NCBI GenBank assembly: GCA_021464245.1
Contig: JADCRB010000026.1
Coordinates: 2,952,187-3,016,186 of the forward strand
Direction of reading: 5' to 3'
Source: Carallia brachiata
Lineage: Eukaryota > Streptophyta > Magnoliopsida > Malpighiales > Rhizophoraceae
Length of the DNA stretch: 64,000 bases
The position numbers and the translations under genes are program-made. The number at the start of each line of letters is the position of its first letter. Positions within the stretch are counted from its first letter, which is position 1. The notes beneath the pieces are model-generated. The model worked only from the letters and a program-made list of their open reading frames with translations, was not told where the DNA came from and did no database searches. Positions 45,732 through 57,496 of the stretch are shown one piece after another.

Positions 45732-48700
45732 TTAATTAATCTTTGCACTGTTTATTTTGATGGCAACTGGCTCGGAACAGTAAGGACAATTACCAAAGAG
45801 GACATTAAACGACCTGCAATATAAGAATGCACAAAAATGTTATTAAAAAAAAAAAAAGGATTAACTAGGTAAAAGCAACCAGGTCCCCATGTGATCTGTA
45901 AGCAAGATAAGGGGAACCATGTGAAACCCAATTATGAATAATAATGCTTGTTGATTAGGAAACATTGCATAACACATGAAGGGTCCTCTGGAGAGGTTAT
46001 TTAGATTAGCTTTTCTCCAGTCCTAGAAGATTATATAGGCACGTAGTTCTCCAAAGATCACTTTCAAATAAAAACCCATCACCGGCAATAGTAGATTGTC
46101 TTATCTTTTTATTCTTAATACTTGTCTTTTTGTTTTTTCCATCCACCATGATGAGATCATCGCCGGGCTTTTTTTTTTTTTTTCCCTCTTTTAAGTCTCT
46201 GCCCAAAAAATCTTAACAAAGAACAACGAAACAGGAAGAATAGAGCAATCAGAGGATACTGTCACATCTTAGTATCCAAACCTCCCTTGCATCCTCTAAA
46301 ATAAACAATCATCTTCTCATGAAATGTAGTCGAAACATTATGCCTTCCTGAACTTGCTTTAAATGCCTAATTGTGTTATAAATTCAGCTGGTGAGTCCCA
46401 TTTGTCTGCGTTTGCAAATATGCAGTAGATATGGCAAAAGAAAGACAATAAAACCCTACAGAGCATGATGGCCCAAGTTAGAAGCAATGCCAGCAAGATT
46501 GAACATTTAGGCATAAAGGGTACCACTGTGGCAAACAGATATACGTACACCACATCAATTCCAGCTATCAAATGATATCTCAAAATGTATCAACATCAAA
46601 TCTTTGCTCGCGTATAAACAATAACAAAGCTATACAGATGCTAGAAGAAAGTCTACATACTGCCTAGTTGATGTGATTGAGCGCAACCAGTCCACAAGGC
46701 AGACACTATGGAAAGGTTTCCTGCAGTTGAAATTATCACATGTATAGTCAGTTCCTGCTCCGCTCCTTGGTCCAAGCTCATCATCTGCATGGAAAATTCT
46801 GAGTTAATATCCATGTAATTATGTATGCCATGAACACCAAACAAGTGTATGTCAATATGTCATCACCAATAGGAAGAAAATGAGCATAACAAATTCCACA
46901 TTCAACTTGCTGATCATTGTTCAGAACATCTGATGGCCTTGGCAGTTGGGTCTCCAAAATCAATGCAAGATTTTCTGCACATGTTTTGTCTCTGGTCCTG
47001 CAAAAATTTATCAGAGAAGTTATCTATGGGTAATTTATTGATTGGTATGAAATAAATAATGAAGGAGTTTAGAAGATGATGGAAAAGAGAAAAAGAGTTA
47101 TTGGTTGATAGTCCAACCATCCAACAACTGCTCCAGTCTTAATTAGGGCTTCTATTCATTTGGAAAAGAGAAAATGCCAGTGATCGTGGCATTGTGCCCC
47201 TTAAATGAATTAAGGCACACCCATCCCTCCCCTCGAAACCCGAAAAAACATGCAGTACAATCAGCAATCACGTATGGGACACCGGATGGAAACAAAAAAT
47301 TTCAGATGCAAAGGTAACCAAGTAATTATATAAGATGTATTTTTCTTTTGAAAACTAGTTAATAAATAATTAACTTTGCCTTGCAGGAATAGATATTTAA
47401 AATGCTGATTAAACTTGAAGAAGATTTAAGATTGTACCATCTTCCGCAATTTCTATGCCACAGCTTGATCATGGAGTTCACCATAGGACCTGAACCCATG
47501 AAACGGCACCTGCAAATTGAAAATTCAACGCTGTATAAAAAGCAATAGCTGGCTGTGCAGACACTAATCTGAGACGAAAACATACTCTGGTAAAGATCTA
47601 GGATCCTTGGCATTTATAGACAATAACATGAAACAATCATTTCCTGGGAAAGATGAGAGATACAAAGTAAAGAAGATGGAAATGATAAATGAACTATAGA
47701 TATGTGAATGATCAGCCACCAACTGACCTATGTCAATTTGGCGACAGGATATGGCTTTAGTTGGTTGTTTCAGATCAACAACCCAGACAGAGCTATCAAT
47801 ATCATCCAAGGTAGACCAAAATTCTTGAAGCTTCTCCAAATGCTGTTATATTTAAAAATAAAAATAAAAACAAAAAACTCATATCATTTTGTTTAATGCC
47901 CATTTAAGATTCAGCAATTCATGAACACAATTAAATAGTGAGAATGACTATTTCCAACATTCTTGTAAATGGAATTCCACTGAAAGATGCAAGAAACTGG
48001 TATTCTGTCACCTCTCGGAACTGTTGCACCAAATTCTTCAATCTGGAGTTTATTGACCATTCTACGGTGAATATGTATGGAACATCCTGGAAGAAGTCAC
48101 AATGACATTCAGCCTAAATGAAAGATTTAAGATTCAAGCCAGAAGACATTACAGGATACAAACCGCAGAAACTGAAGGTGGACACTTTGGATGTGCTTTG
48201 TCCAACTGAATTCCAAGGATATGAGGCCTTGCTTTCTTATCTCTACAACTCAAAAATAAAACAAGACTAGTTGGCTACATGCATAAATAACGCAGAGTAC
48301 ACTTCCCAGTATTGATAACCACAAAACTGTGACAACAGAATGAGCAAAGGAATTTATCATTAATCAGAATGCCAGATTAAAAGCAAGAACAGAGAGAGGG
48401 AAATGTTATGACTATATACACTAATGTATCAGAGAAATCAAAGAACATGCCTCATGAACGTTACCAGGTCCTAGTCCAACAACACACCTAAGTTTCCAGT
48501 CCATCAAGATCCCTTCATTAGCCAAGTTCAGCTCAATCATTCATTGCGTGAAAAAAGAGACTATTAATTCATTTCTCGCTAATAAGTATTCCCCTTTCGT
48601 TACAATGGGTCATTTCGCACAAAATGATCATGAACTTAACATCCTTGTCTACATCGATCGTTCAGATTCAGATGCTTCAATTATTTTTTCGCATCTATAA

Positions 48701-49339
48701 TCCTAATGCTTGCTAGTTCACTTCACACACAACTACGAAAATGCAGTAGAAGCGTGAAACAACAAACAAATGAACATTGCTTACAAAGTAAAACTGAAGC
48801 AGTCAGACCGGAAAAAAAACCATTAATTGGAGAACTATAAATAAGACGAGTAGAATCCCTCTTACGAAACACGAAAGCTAATGAACATTAGATCTGCAGA
48901 CAAATTCACTAGATGCTCCCATCCCACCTCTTCTATCTGTAAACAATAACAACTAAAACTAATCACACGCGCTTTATTATATGGAGCATTTGACAAGGCA
49001 AAGCAAAGTCAAAGCTTTGATTTGAACAAGTACGTAAACCTCTGAGTACACAGTACGGTGAAATGAAGACGAAACCGCCAACGATTTGCGGCTGATCAGC
49101 TCCTTGTTACGCTCCTGCGTGCATTTGGAAATTTTATCGAACAGCCGGTGGGCGATTAAAAGCAGAAATTCAAAAAAGCAGAGGAGGAGGAGGAGGAGGA
49201 GGAGGAGGGGAGCAGAGAAGAAGTACCGCCATGGGATATTTCCTAGCGAAGTCGAAAGCCACCGGCTTTCGTCGCGTCCGGCGATCCGCCAGAGGGAGGG
49301 AGGGCCGACGGCGGGCGATGAGTTTGGATTTGGTGGCAC
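45732..49339 (-). CDS. FANCL: E3 ubiquitin-protein ligase FANCL homologue
   Basis: Exons on the minus strand that I can place: 48242-48164, 48086-48012, 47842-47728, 47643-47586, 47509-47438, 46997-46867, 46784-46661 and 45813-45732, all phase-compatible. They encode PHILGIQLDKAHPKCPPSVS, VPYIFTVEWSINSRLKNLVQ, LEKLQEFWSTLDDIDSSVWV and MVNSMIKLWHRNCGRW, which are the UBC-like/DRWD region. Next come VECGICYAHFLPIDDELG and YTCDNFNCRKPFHSVCL, and the last exon gives GNCPYCSEPVAIK. These form the Cys/His ligands of the C-terminal RING/ELF domain. FANCL monoubiquitinates FANCD2/FANCI in interstrand-crosslink repair. A probable first exon (about 49339-49040) ends in SSSFHRTVYSE, matching the family start. 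The exon linking it to 48242 is uncertain: a degenerate candidate lies at about 48450-48520. The 5' gene model is tentative; the C-terminal half is secure. Confidence 0.88.
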
Positions 49340-50730
49340 TTAAACGGTGAGTCGTTTTGATTTTCGAAGACTCATTCCCGCGCCACTGCCTTTAAACTTG
49401 TCCTCTTCTTGAAGGCCCAGCCCAATAATGCTTCCTCTTTAAACTCCTAAAATCATATTTTCCTTTTCATTAAGCTCCCTAATGAAGCCAACAATCAAGG
49501 TTAGCTTTCGTATCACGGTGGAAAATATTTTAAAGAAACATTTAATTTAATTATTTGCAAAAAAATAAATAAATTCATAGTTGTCAAAAAAAAAAAAAAA
49601 TCATGTTGTGGTTGTGGCAAGGCAGCGATGCTGTAGTTTTGGTTTCGAAGGGTCATTAATTTATTATATAAACTTTCAAGTTGAAAATATATATGGAAGA
49701 TGCACTCATTACTGATGGGAAAATAAGAGAGAACCGTATCGGAAACCTGGTCTGCTTGCAATATAATTTGCCTAGCTTCCAAAGTAAATAACACACAAGA
49801 CGACGCCCTATCTATGATATTAAGACAAATAAAGAATCTGTTCACATCTGTTGACATTTTTAACTCTTTGAGATTATAATCAAAGTCAACCTTATTATAA
49901 GTGAAAAAATGATATGAAAAAAATAATAAAGGAATGAGGACAATGTAAGGGCCGTTAGAGGTGATCAAGGTTTAAGACATGTGCTTTTTATATGTCGTTA
50001 TTTATTAAATTATATTAACAAAACTTTTTGGGTCAAATATTATTAATTAAACTTGAGATAAGGTTTTAAATTCTGAGTTTTTTTTTTAAAGAAAATTTGA
50101 GATTCGAATTTCATATTCATAATAATAGTTAAATCACTCTTTTCATTCTAATTGGACCCAAAAAAAAAACAAAAAATTCCTGCTACCAAAAATGCTTGAG
50201 AAAATGCTTGAGAAAACATGGCTCTACAAAGCGAAAAAAATCATCTAAGCCTTAATTAGGTATGGCTAAGATTGCATGAACTCACCAGGCAAATATGGTC
50301 AAAGCACCATAGCATGTTTGTTCAAGGCCACGCATGATGAATTCATCATTGAAACTCATTTGAATCAGCAACAAAGACGACTTTTAATCAACAAGAAGAC
50401 ACGCTCAGGATAGGCATGCAAGAACTACCCATTAAAGGTGCCAAACCAAGAGACAACTCATGCACCAACATGTCAGAAGCACCACTAATACAAAAATAAA
50501 TTTAGTATTCATTTTTAATATTACAAATACATCCTCACATTTCAATTAAAAACATCCCAAATACAATATTACAAGAAATCACAAATTTCTTCAACCTGAA
50601 GAAAAATTGGGTCTTCATCTTTCTCTCTCTCTCTTTCTCTCTAACAGTATCTTTGGTTTCATCTTCTTCAATGAACCCCTAAAACGCTAAAACCATAACC
50701 TTTCCTAGAGATCACAAGAGCGCAAGTACT
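49340..50730. other. Intergenic DNA between FANCL and CLE genes
   Basis: The first part is the FANCL promoter. The rest is AT-rich, with a CT-rich run near 50620-50642 on the 3' side of the CLE gene. No other gene recognised. Confidence 0.5.
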
Positions 50731-50922
50731 CTACTTGTTGTGGAGAGGATTGGAGCCAGTTGGGATACCTCTCTTGTCATCCAAAGTCAAATTGCAGGAA
50801 GCATTGCAGGGAGAATCAAAGTGACTGAAATTGGAAACCCCTTGACCACTAGGAAGAACCCCAAGATTTGCTAAAATTAACAGAATCACTATAACAGCTC
50901 GTGCGCCCATGTTCGCGGCCAC
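50731..50922 (-). CDS. CLE (CLAVATA3/ESR-related) peptide precursor
   Basis: This is a 63-residue intronless frame, typical of CLE prepropeptides. Residues about 5-28 (MGARAVIVILLILANLGVLP) form a hydrophobic signal peptide for secretion. The C-terminus holds the 12-residue CLE motif RGIPTGSNPLHN, preceded by Lys and followed by a single Lys and the stop. The PTG-x-NPLHN form is typical of the CLE19/20/21/22 group. Asn-linked glycosylation signals (NFS, NAS, NLT) lie in the variable middle. Mature CLE peptides are cut from the precursor, hydroxylated on proline and bind leucine-rich-repeat receptor kinases to restrain meristem cell proliferation or steer vascular and root development. Translation could also start at Met5. 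Exact orthology is not claimed. Confidence 0.88.
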   Translation of the reverse strand: MAANMGARAVIVILLILANLGVLPSGQGVSNFSHFDSPCNASCNLTLDDKRGIPTGSNPLHNK

Positions 50923-51167
50923 TTATATTGCAAATTGAAACACTTCAACTATACAAATATTTGTCACTTCCACAACATGAAATGTCGGAGAAATGATCAG
51001 CTAGCCGCTATCTAACTCACCTAGCCAACATTGTTTTTGAAAAATTTGGAAACTAGCTAGCAATCGATCAATGCACCTTGTTGAATTATATAGCAGAGGG
51101 AAGCTGGCGCAGTTGACATCGATCCCAGAACAATTCTTAAAAGATTACCTGCCCAGCAGTGAACTTG
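50923..51167 (-). promoter_or_regulatory. Presumed CLE promoter region
   Basis: The 245 bp between the CLE start codon and the inserted plastid DNA must contain at least part of the CLE promoter. I did not identify a specific element, so this is inferred from position alone. Confidence 0.3.
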
Positions 51168-51312
51168 TGGAACAGGCGGTGGAAACTACCAAGCTGGAGT
51201 ATAGTACGGCCAGAGGGAATTTTAGTGGAGCGGTGAAATGCGTAGAGATCGGAACGAGCACCAATGGCGAAACCACTCCATCTGCTGGGCCTGCACTGAC
51301 ACTAAGAGACTC
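51168..51312 (+). other. Nuclear insertion of plastid DNA (16S rRNA gene fragment)
   Basis: The segment contains ACAGGCGGTGGAAACTACCA, then AAGCTGGAGTA, GCAGAGGGAATTT-like and GTGGAGCGGTGAAATGCGTA, followed by GAGATCGGAA, GAACACCAATGGCGAAA-like and TCTGCTGGGCCTGCACTGAC. This is the 650-750 region (E. coli numbering) of plastid 16S rRNA, with scattered differences (about 10 per cent by eye). It is a short, aged NUPT and not an rRNA gene. Homology fades on both sides. Confidence 0.9.
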
Positions 51313-53530
51313 CTGATACATTAATTTCCTAAGAAACAGCACCCTGAAGCAGAAGAATGAACTAACTATTAATTTGTCTTGCCCGGGAGACAGCATGGAC
51401 CTGCGTTAGTATGGTTTGAGCCTTGGGGTCGCTTTAAGTGTACTAAATTGCTGTGTATTACAATTGAATGTCTAAAATACAATTACGGTAGGAATAATGA
51501 CACTCTTCGCTAAAGAGCATCGAGATTCTTCCCAAACTCTACCGTTATACTTATGATATGAATAAGTTTAAAGTGATAGGCATTTAAAAGATCAAAATAA
51601 AAGAGATAATCTTAATAGTCACATCGTTTATTTAGTAGTTTAATGTGACTTATTTGAGTGATATAGTGGTAAAATATATCAGTATTTTTATTGCGGCACT
51701 CAATTATTCAATTATAGGGTTACAAATGAGTTAAATCAAGACTGAATTTCAACATTTCTCAGTTTGGATTTATTTTTTAGAAAGAACATAAAATGATGTT
51801 CCTTCCAGTATCATTTGATTAATGAACTGAACTGATTTTAGCCTTATTTACATCAAGCAAAGCGAATAAGCTTTTCATAAACAACTTGTTATAGTAAGTT
51901 TTTAATATTAATTAAAATAATTAAAATTATGAAAACTTATTGTTAATAGAATTAAAATGAGAAAGGAAATCTATTTAACAAAAACGACTAACTAAAATAA
52001 AAAAAAAATTATTTGATTTACTGTATAGTTGTTCATATATAATTTATAATTCAAAAAATGAGTTTACCAAGTCTATTAACAAACTTATTATCCAGCCACT
52101 CACGAGCCTTAAGTACTCAAATCTGGGTGATCTAGGCTTAACACATCTACTGGACAAACCTCAAATCACCGTTTAATTAACTGAAGGATGCTCATATATG
52201 TGACTGAATGAATTTAAGCAAACTCTTATCGAGCCAGATCACCGTTTTTTTCCCTAACATATAAGTTTATTTGGAGCCCCCTATTCAGGTACTTAGCTCA
52301 AAGTGCTTCAATTTCTGGTCGCGTTTTAAGTTTGAACTTTATCAGGAGTGTATTGTTTGATAATCAGGGCATGTTATCGCTTCTAACATTAGATTACCTC
52401 ACAATGCTAAGGAAGGATATTAAAATTGTAATTGAGAACTTTTCATTAAGTGATGTAGCACAGTTTGCGGTTACGTATACATGAGAGGATGTTACAAGAG
52501 ACTGAAAATTTGTTAATCACATTAGCAACTGACAATAAAAATTTCCTAATTAATCAAAGAATTTCATTATTAGATACGAGAAATAGATATAATTTAAATA
52601 CGAATCTATTATATTTATTTACAACTATTGATTATTATGTACAAAGAAATACAAATATTACAATTAACTGTTATGATGATATGTTTATGAGACTGTATTT
52701 ACAATTTTGTCTATTTCTCATTTCTACATAACGTATTTCTTAATAAAAACCTTAGCACCCTTAAATAGTAGGGACAAAGAGTCGTCCAAAGTGCAAACAA
52801 AAGCAGACGCCTGGAACCTTCGACATCTTCGTTCATTGGGCCGAATCATCCAGCTAAGCTGAACTACAAAATTTGGGCCGGATTTATCAGTTGGCAGCTT
52901 GACTTTCAGTCCATTTTCTTGTGCAATTCAGCATCGCCACCACATCCCCGCATAGCCTGCAGACTGTAGCTAAAAATGGCTCGGGCTTCGCAAAATATTG
53001 TACTGCCTTGCATGCCGAAAACGTTGGTTAGCAACAAGTTGGTACACTCGTTTGGAGACACCTGGGCTTGACCACGATCCATCATGTAGCTAAAAAGGAT
53101 AAGCCACAAATGAGTCTTAAATCATTATTTAGATGTGGCCATATTACGTTTTTCTCTGTCATTTAAAAAGTATTATACTTTCATACTTTGTTTCAATATA
53201 CTCCAGCTTTGGCTAGAATTTAAATTTTTGGGAAGCAAATTTTGTTCAGTAAAATACTTTGTTTTTAACAGACTAATTACATTTGGTCCAAAAATGGACT
53301 TAAATGAAATAAATCACGAAAGTATACAACGCAAATAAAATTTTCAAGATGTAATTGGACTATTGAAAAGATTCATGAAAATTTAGGACCGATGTTGGGT
53401 TATCCCTTTTGGAAAAAAAAAGTAACAAGTCAATCTGATTAACCACTTTTTATTTAGTTCCGAGCAACTGATTGTAAAATGAATGGACGATATGCATCCA
53501 AAAAGACAAGACATGTTCATTAATTCTAAT
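51313..53530. other. Intergenic DNA
   Basis: No supported gene. A 67-residue minus-strand frame at 52906-53109 is GC-richer than its flanks but has no recognised domain. The right edge GAAGA (53531-53535) is the target duplication of the large retrotransposon. Confidence 0.5.
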
Positions 53531-53535
53531 GAAGA

Positions 53536-54175
53536 TGTAAACTAATAATAAAATAAAATAAATAAATAAATAAATAAATGGTTGGCAGCTGCCAACCTAA
53601 TTAATGCCACCAATCATTTGGTTGGTAGCAGGCAGGCAGTTGGGGGAGGCCTATAAATGGCCTCCCCCCAAATTAGATGGTGCAGCAGCAAGAGAAGAAA
53701 AAAAAGAAAAAAGAAAAGCAGAAGCAGCAAGAAAAAAAAAAGAAGAAAAAAGAAAAAAAAAGAAAAAAAAAAAAAAAGAGAAGTAAAAAAATCAAATTTA
53801 CAAATCCGGCTGGGATTAAGTCTCATACGGCCCTCAGCAAAATCCAGGCAACTCATCCGAGAACAAGTCCATTCGACCCTCGGTGAAATTAAGTCAGATC
53901 AGCTCAGATCGAGTCTCTACGGGTTCCTAAACGTAGTCAAAACATCCAAATCAGATCACAGTTTCAGTCTATCCAGTTCAAGAAAAAGCGGTGGAAATTA
54001 TTTCTGTCAAGATCAAGCTCGTGCAGCCCTTGACGGAGTCAAAAAAGGAACACTAATCGGAGGATCTACGGAGATCGACCCCACGTAAATTTTCTTTTAC
54101 TTTACAATTTTTATTTGTAATTTATTTTTGTATTTTCGAGTTTAATTGTTTTAGGCTCGAAATTTACGCTTTACA
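53536..54175 (+). repeat. 5' LTR
   Basis: 640 bp, beginning TGTAAACT and ending CTTTACA. It contains an AAAT repeat, the 18-bp palindrome GGTTGGCAGCTGCCAACC (53580-53597), a TATA box enclosed in a perfect stem (53642-53668), an A/G-rich leader (53690-53790) and a conserved 3' half matching 63240-63618. Lysine-rich reading frames across the leader are low-complexity artefacts. Confidence 0.95.
53642..53668 (+). promoter_or_regulatory. LTR core promoter: TATA box in the loop of a perfect hairpin
   Basis: GGGGGAGGCC (53642-53651), then TATAAAT (53652-53658), then GGCCTCCCCC (53659-53668). The arms are exact reverse complements of 10 bp with the TATA box as the 7-base loop. The 3' LTR keeps the same arrangement (63092-63098 for TATAAAT), with a longer C run. 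Transcription of the element would be expected to start 25-35 bp downstream. Confidence 0.75.
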
Positions 54176-54200
54176 AATTTTTGGCACGCTCGGTGGGACA
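54176..54200 (+). other. Primer-binding site region
   Basis: Immediately after the LTR comes a 5-base spacer, then TTGGCACGCTCGGTGGGAC. A TGGCxCxC...GTGGGxC sequence a few bases inside the 5' LTR is the usual place and look of a tRNA primer-binding site in Tat-type elements. I do not name the tRNA. Confidence 0.65.
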
Positions 54201-54365
54201 TTCACCTCCCATCTCTTGTTCCTAAAAAAAAAAAAGAGGTAAAAGGGGAGCCGAGAGAAAAAAAAAAGTAAAAAAAAAAAAGTAAAAAGTAAAAAGTAAA
54301 AAAAAAAAAAGTAAAAAAAAAAAAGTAAAAAAAAAAAAAAATTTTACAGGTGTTCAGCACATCAA

Positions 54366-55656
54366 ATGGCACCGAAAAGGTACAACTGCTGCCACAAAAA
54401 GAAGGCAACGGCTCCATTGCCTGCATCAACTACCCTACCTGGGTACGCAGGTCCAGAAACCCGGGGACGGACACAATTTCTTGCCGTCCAAACCCGACAA
54501 AAGTCGAAATGGAGAGTCCACAGCTCGCACAACAGGATCTCTCCCCTGACTCTCTTGCCGCATGGAGGAGTCGATCACCCACCCCGATCGAAGTCGGGGG
54601 CAACACGACGAAGCCTGCTCAACAAATCCAACTCACACACACAGAAGAATCAGAAGAGTTTCTCCCCCAGTCTTTCCCGGAGCCTCATCTGTTGCCGTCA
54701 TGATGACCAACACAACCAGCACAGAGGAAAGATTTCAGAATTGGAGAACAAAATTTTGCAGCTGATCAGAGTCGTGGAGGAAAAAGATCAACAGATCGCA
54801 GCTCTCAAAGGAAAAGCCCCGATCCAAGTTGATCCCGAATCCGCGAGGAGCAACCATATCCACCCGGTTTCACTCCAGAAGCCACACCAGCCGACGTCTT
54901 CCCTGCAGAAAAGCGACCAGGTAGTTCTACACAGCTGCCACCCTCAAATAGCTTCGCTATCTGTTCAACAATTGCAGGAAATGATAGCCAATACGATCCG
55001 ACTGCAACAAGCTACATCCTTCCAAGGATCACAGATGTACGTCAAACCGTACACCAGACGGATCGAAAGTCTCAACATGCCTTGGGCTACCAGCCGCCCA
55101 AATTTCAACAATTCGACGGACGAGGCGATCCCAAACAGCACATCGCCCACTTCGTTGAAACCTGCAACAACGCAGGGACTTACGGAGATCTCTTGGTGAA
55201 GCAGTTTGTTCGTTCACTCAGGGAGACCGCTTTCACCTGGTTCATAAATCTTGAACCAGAATCGATCGACAGTTGGGAACAGCTACAACGAGAGTTCCTC
55301 AACAGATTTTTCAGCACTCGAAGGACGGTAAGTATGATGGAGCTTACCAGCACCAAACAAAGGAAAGGAGAGCCCGTTGTCGAATACATCAACAGATGGC
55401 GTGCCCTCAGCTTGGACTGCAAAGATCGCCTGACGGAGACTTCTGCCGTGAGATGTGCATCCAGGGAATGCATTGGGAGCTGTTATACATCCTGCAGGGT
55501 GTCAAACCCCGAACTTTCGAAGAACTGGCGACCCGCGCACATGATATGGAGATAAGCATCCAGACTTCCGGAGGCACGGTTCCCATCCAGTTGGACCAGC
55601 AAGGGGGCAGAAGGGAGATTAAGAAACCCAACAGCTCCGGAAAAGGAAAGAAGTGA
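54366..55656 (+). pseudogene. Retrotransposon Gag, frameshifted
   Basis: The N-terminal part (54366-55199 frame) is Ser/Gln-rich with a Glu/Lys segment, ISELENKILQLIRVVEEKDQ, that may form a coiled coil. Near 55085 the homology moves to another frame, giving FDGRGDPKQHIAHFVETCNN, then SLRETAFTWFINL and WEQLQREFLNRFF, the core of the Ty3/gypsy Gag domain. A second shift near 55445 leads to CIQGMHWELLYILQGVKPRT and FEELATRAHDMEISI, ending at a stop at 55656. Gag forms the virus-like particle in the cytoplasm. At least two frameshifts make this copy non-coding as read. Confidence 0.85.
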
Positions 55657-56359
55657 TGACTGTTGAAGCCGCACCAGTAAAAGTGGGCGCCAAAGCTAAG
55701 GTAAATCCTCCGACCCAAATAACTCAGCCAAAACAACAGGAAAGGCGGAAGGTGACATTGCGAGAGTGGAGCAGAAGCAGTATCCATTCCCCGACTCAGA
55801 CGTCCCGACATTCTTGAACAACTCTTGGAGGCGAAGCTGATCGAACTCCCAGAGTGCAAGCGGCCGAATGAAAAGGATCGAGTCAGCGATCCAGATTCTG
55901 CAAATATCACCGGATAGTAAGTCATCCAACCGAGAAGTGTTTCGTCCTGAAGGAGCTAATCATGAAGCTCAAAAGCCAGAATAAAATCATTCTGGACCAG
56001 GAAGGCATAACCTCGCAAACCAGACCACCATCACTTCAAAACCATCAGAAGAGTGACACACCGTAAGGAGGAGCCGCTCGACAACAAAAAGTCGACAACG
56101 GAGAAGGTATATGAAGCTCTCCAAACCCTTCTCGCTAACCCTCAGCTGTTTATAGCTTTGCAATCAACAGAAGTGTGGCAAAATCAAGTCAGCAATACTC
56201 TCCAGACCTCAGCTGAACCTCTGCCATCAAATGATTCTAACTCAGCGGAGCAACAGGCGGCCAAAATCACGTCGGATGTTACTCTGCTATCTCATTTTCA
56301 GATGAGGATCTCCTGCTGGGGTCCAAACCCCACAATCGGCCGCATGTATCAGGCTATGT
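55657..56359 (+). other. Gag-protease linker region
   Basis: Low-complexity linker with broken frames between gag and protease. A 102-residue frame (56053-56361) runs EALQTLLANPQLFIALQST and carries no known domain. The protease begins in another frame just after it. Confidence 0.5.
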
Positions 56360-57088
56360 GAAAGAACAGAAGGTCGACGTATTCTGATCGACGATGGCTC
56401 AGCAGTCAATATTATCCCAAAATCCACCATAAAGGAGCTCGGCATCGGCATTGATGAATTATCAGACAGCCGCTTGATGATTCATGGCTTTAATCAAGGA
56501 GGACAGAAAGCAATTGGGATGATTCGCTTGGAGCTAACTATCGGTAATCTCACTTCTAGCACTCTATTTCACGTGATTGATGCACGTACCACATATAAGA
56601 TGTTGCTAGGACGACCGTGGATTCATGGAAATGGAGTTGTGCTCTCAAGCCTGCATCAGTGCTTTAAGTACAATGGTGGCGTTCAAAAGGTCAATGCTGA
56701 CTTAAAGCCGTTCGATGATGCTGAATCACATTTGGCGGATGCAGTCTTCTACACTGACACAGACAATCCGGAGATCATTCCGTCAAAAGCTACTTGGACT
56801 GGGGGCATCCACAAAAAGGGAAAAGCTGTCGAAGAACCTGCCAATGCCCAACCCCAGGCTCCAACAAATGAAAAGCTGCCACAGCCTGCTGAACTCGTCC
56901 GAAGGATGTTGCATCTTCAAGCTCCACTCCAGTCCTACGCTATGTGCCGAAGTCACGACGCTCAGAAGGTCAACCCCCTTTCTCTTATTGTATTGATCTT
57001 AAACAGGAGCAAGGTCATAGCCAACCCAAAACAAAGGAGCTGCACACAACCTGAAGGAGACTTACACTCTGCCGATACCAAAGATTGA
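56360..57088 (+). pseudogene. Retroviral-type aspartic protease domain
   Basis: From about 56360 one frame reads RRILIDDGSAVNIIPKSTI, then LMIHGFNQGGQKAIGMI, then FHVIDARTTYKMLLGRPWIH. This is the usual run of a Tat-type protease: the active site is seen as DDGSA (a D-[ST]-G variant), then a flap region and a LLGRPW signature. The frame then runs through a linker to a stop at 57088. No ATG-led ORF covers the active site, as expected for a domain inside a polyprotein. Downstream pol starts after further frameshifts. Confidence 0.8.
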
Positions 57089-57496
57089 GCCGGTTTTGTC
57101 TCAAAACCATTAAAAGGCTTCGTCAAACCACACACGGGGGCAGTCGAAGGCGGCTCACTTCCAGAAAGAAGAACATGAAGGATTTGATCCTAATGCATAC
57201 AAGCTTTTGGCAAAGGCGGGCTATGACTTCTCAAACCCGAGCACAATGGGTACGCTGCCGTCCACACATGGCGCCGCTTCTCAAACATCACAGTCCCGAC
57301 CTGGCTTAGGCTATCAGGAGAAGTCACCTGTGCGGATCACGCTAAAGAGCCGAAGCCGAGCAGCTGATGCACGTGCCATCACACCACCACCAAACAAGAC
57401 AGGCTTATCCAGTCAAACAAAGAAGGTGAAGTCAGAGGTTCTGCATTTCATGTCACAATTAGCGAGGAGGCTGAGTCCGACTCATCAGATGGTGAA

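Noticed and set aside
51071..51316. An 81-residue ORF
   Set aside because: Most of it is the translation of the plastid 16S rRNA fragment, so it is not a protein gene.
52906..53109. 67-residue minus-strand ORF with several Cys
   Set aside because: No recognised domain, no clear splice partners and no promoter; not enough to support a gene.
53604..54088. Lysine-rich reading frames across the 5' LTR leader
   Set aside because: They are translations of an A/G-rich low-complexity stretch inside the LTR. The matching 3' LTR region breaks the frames.
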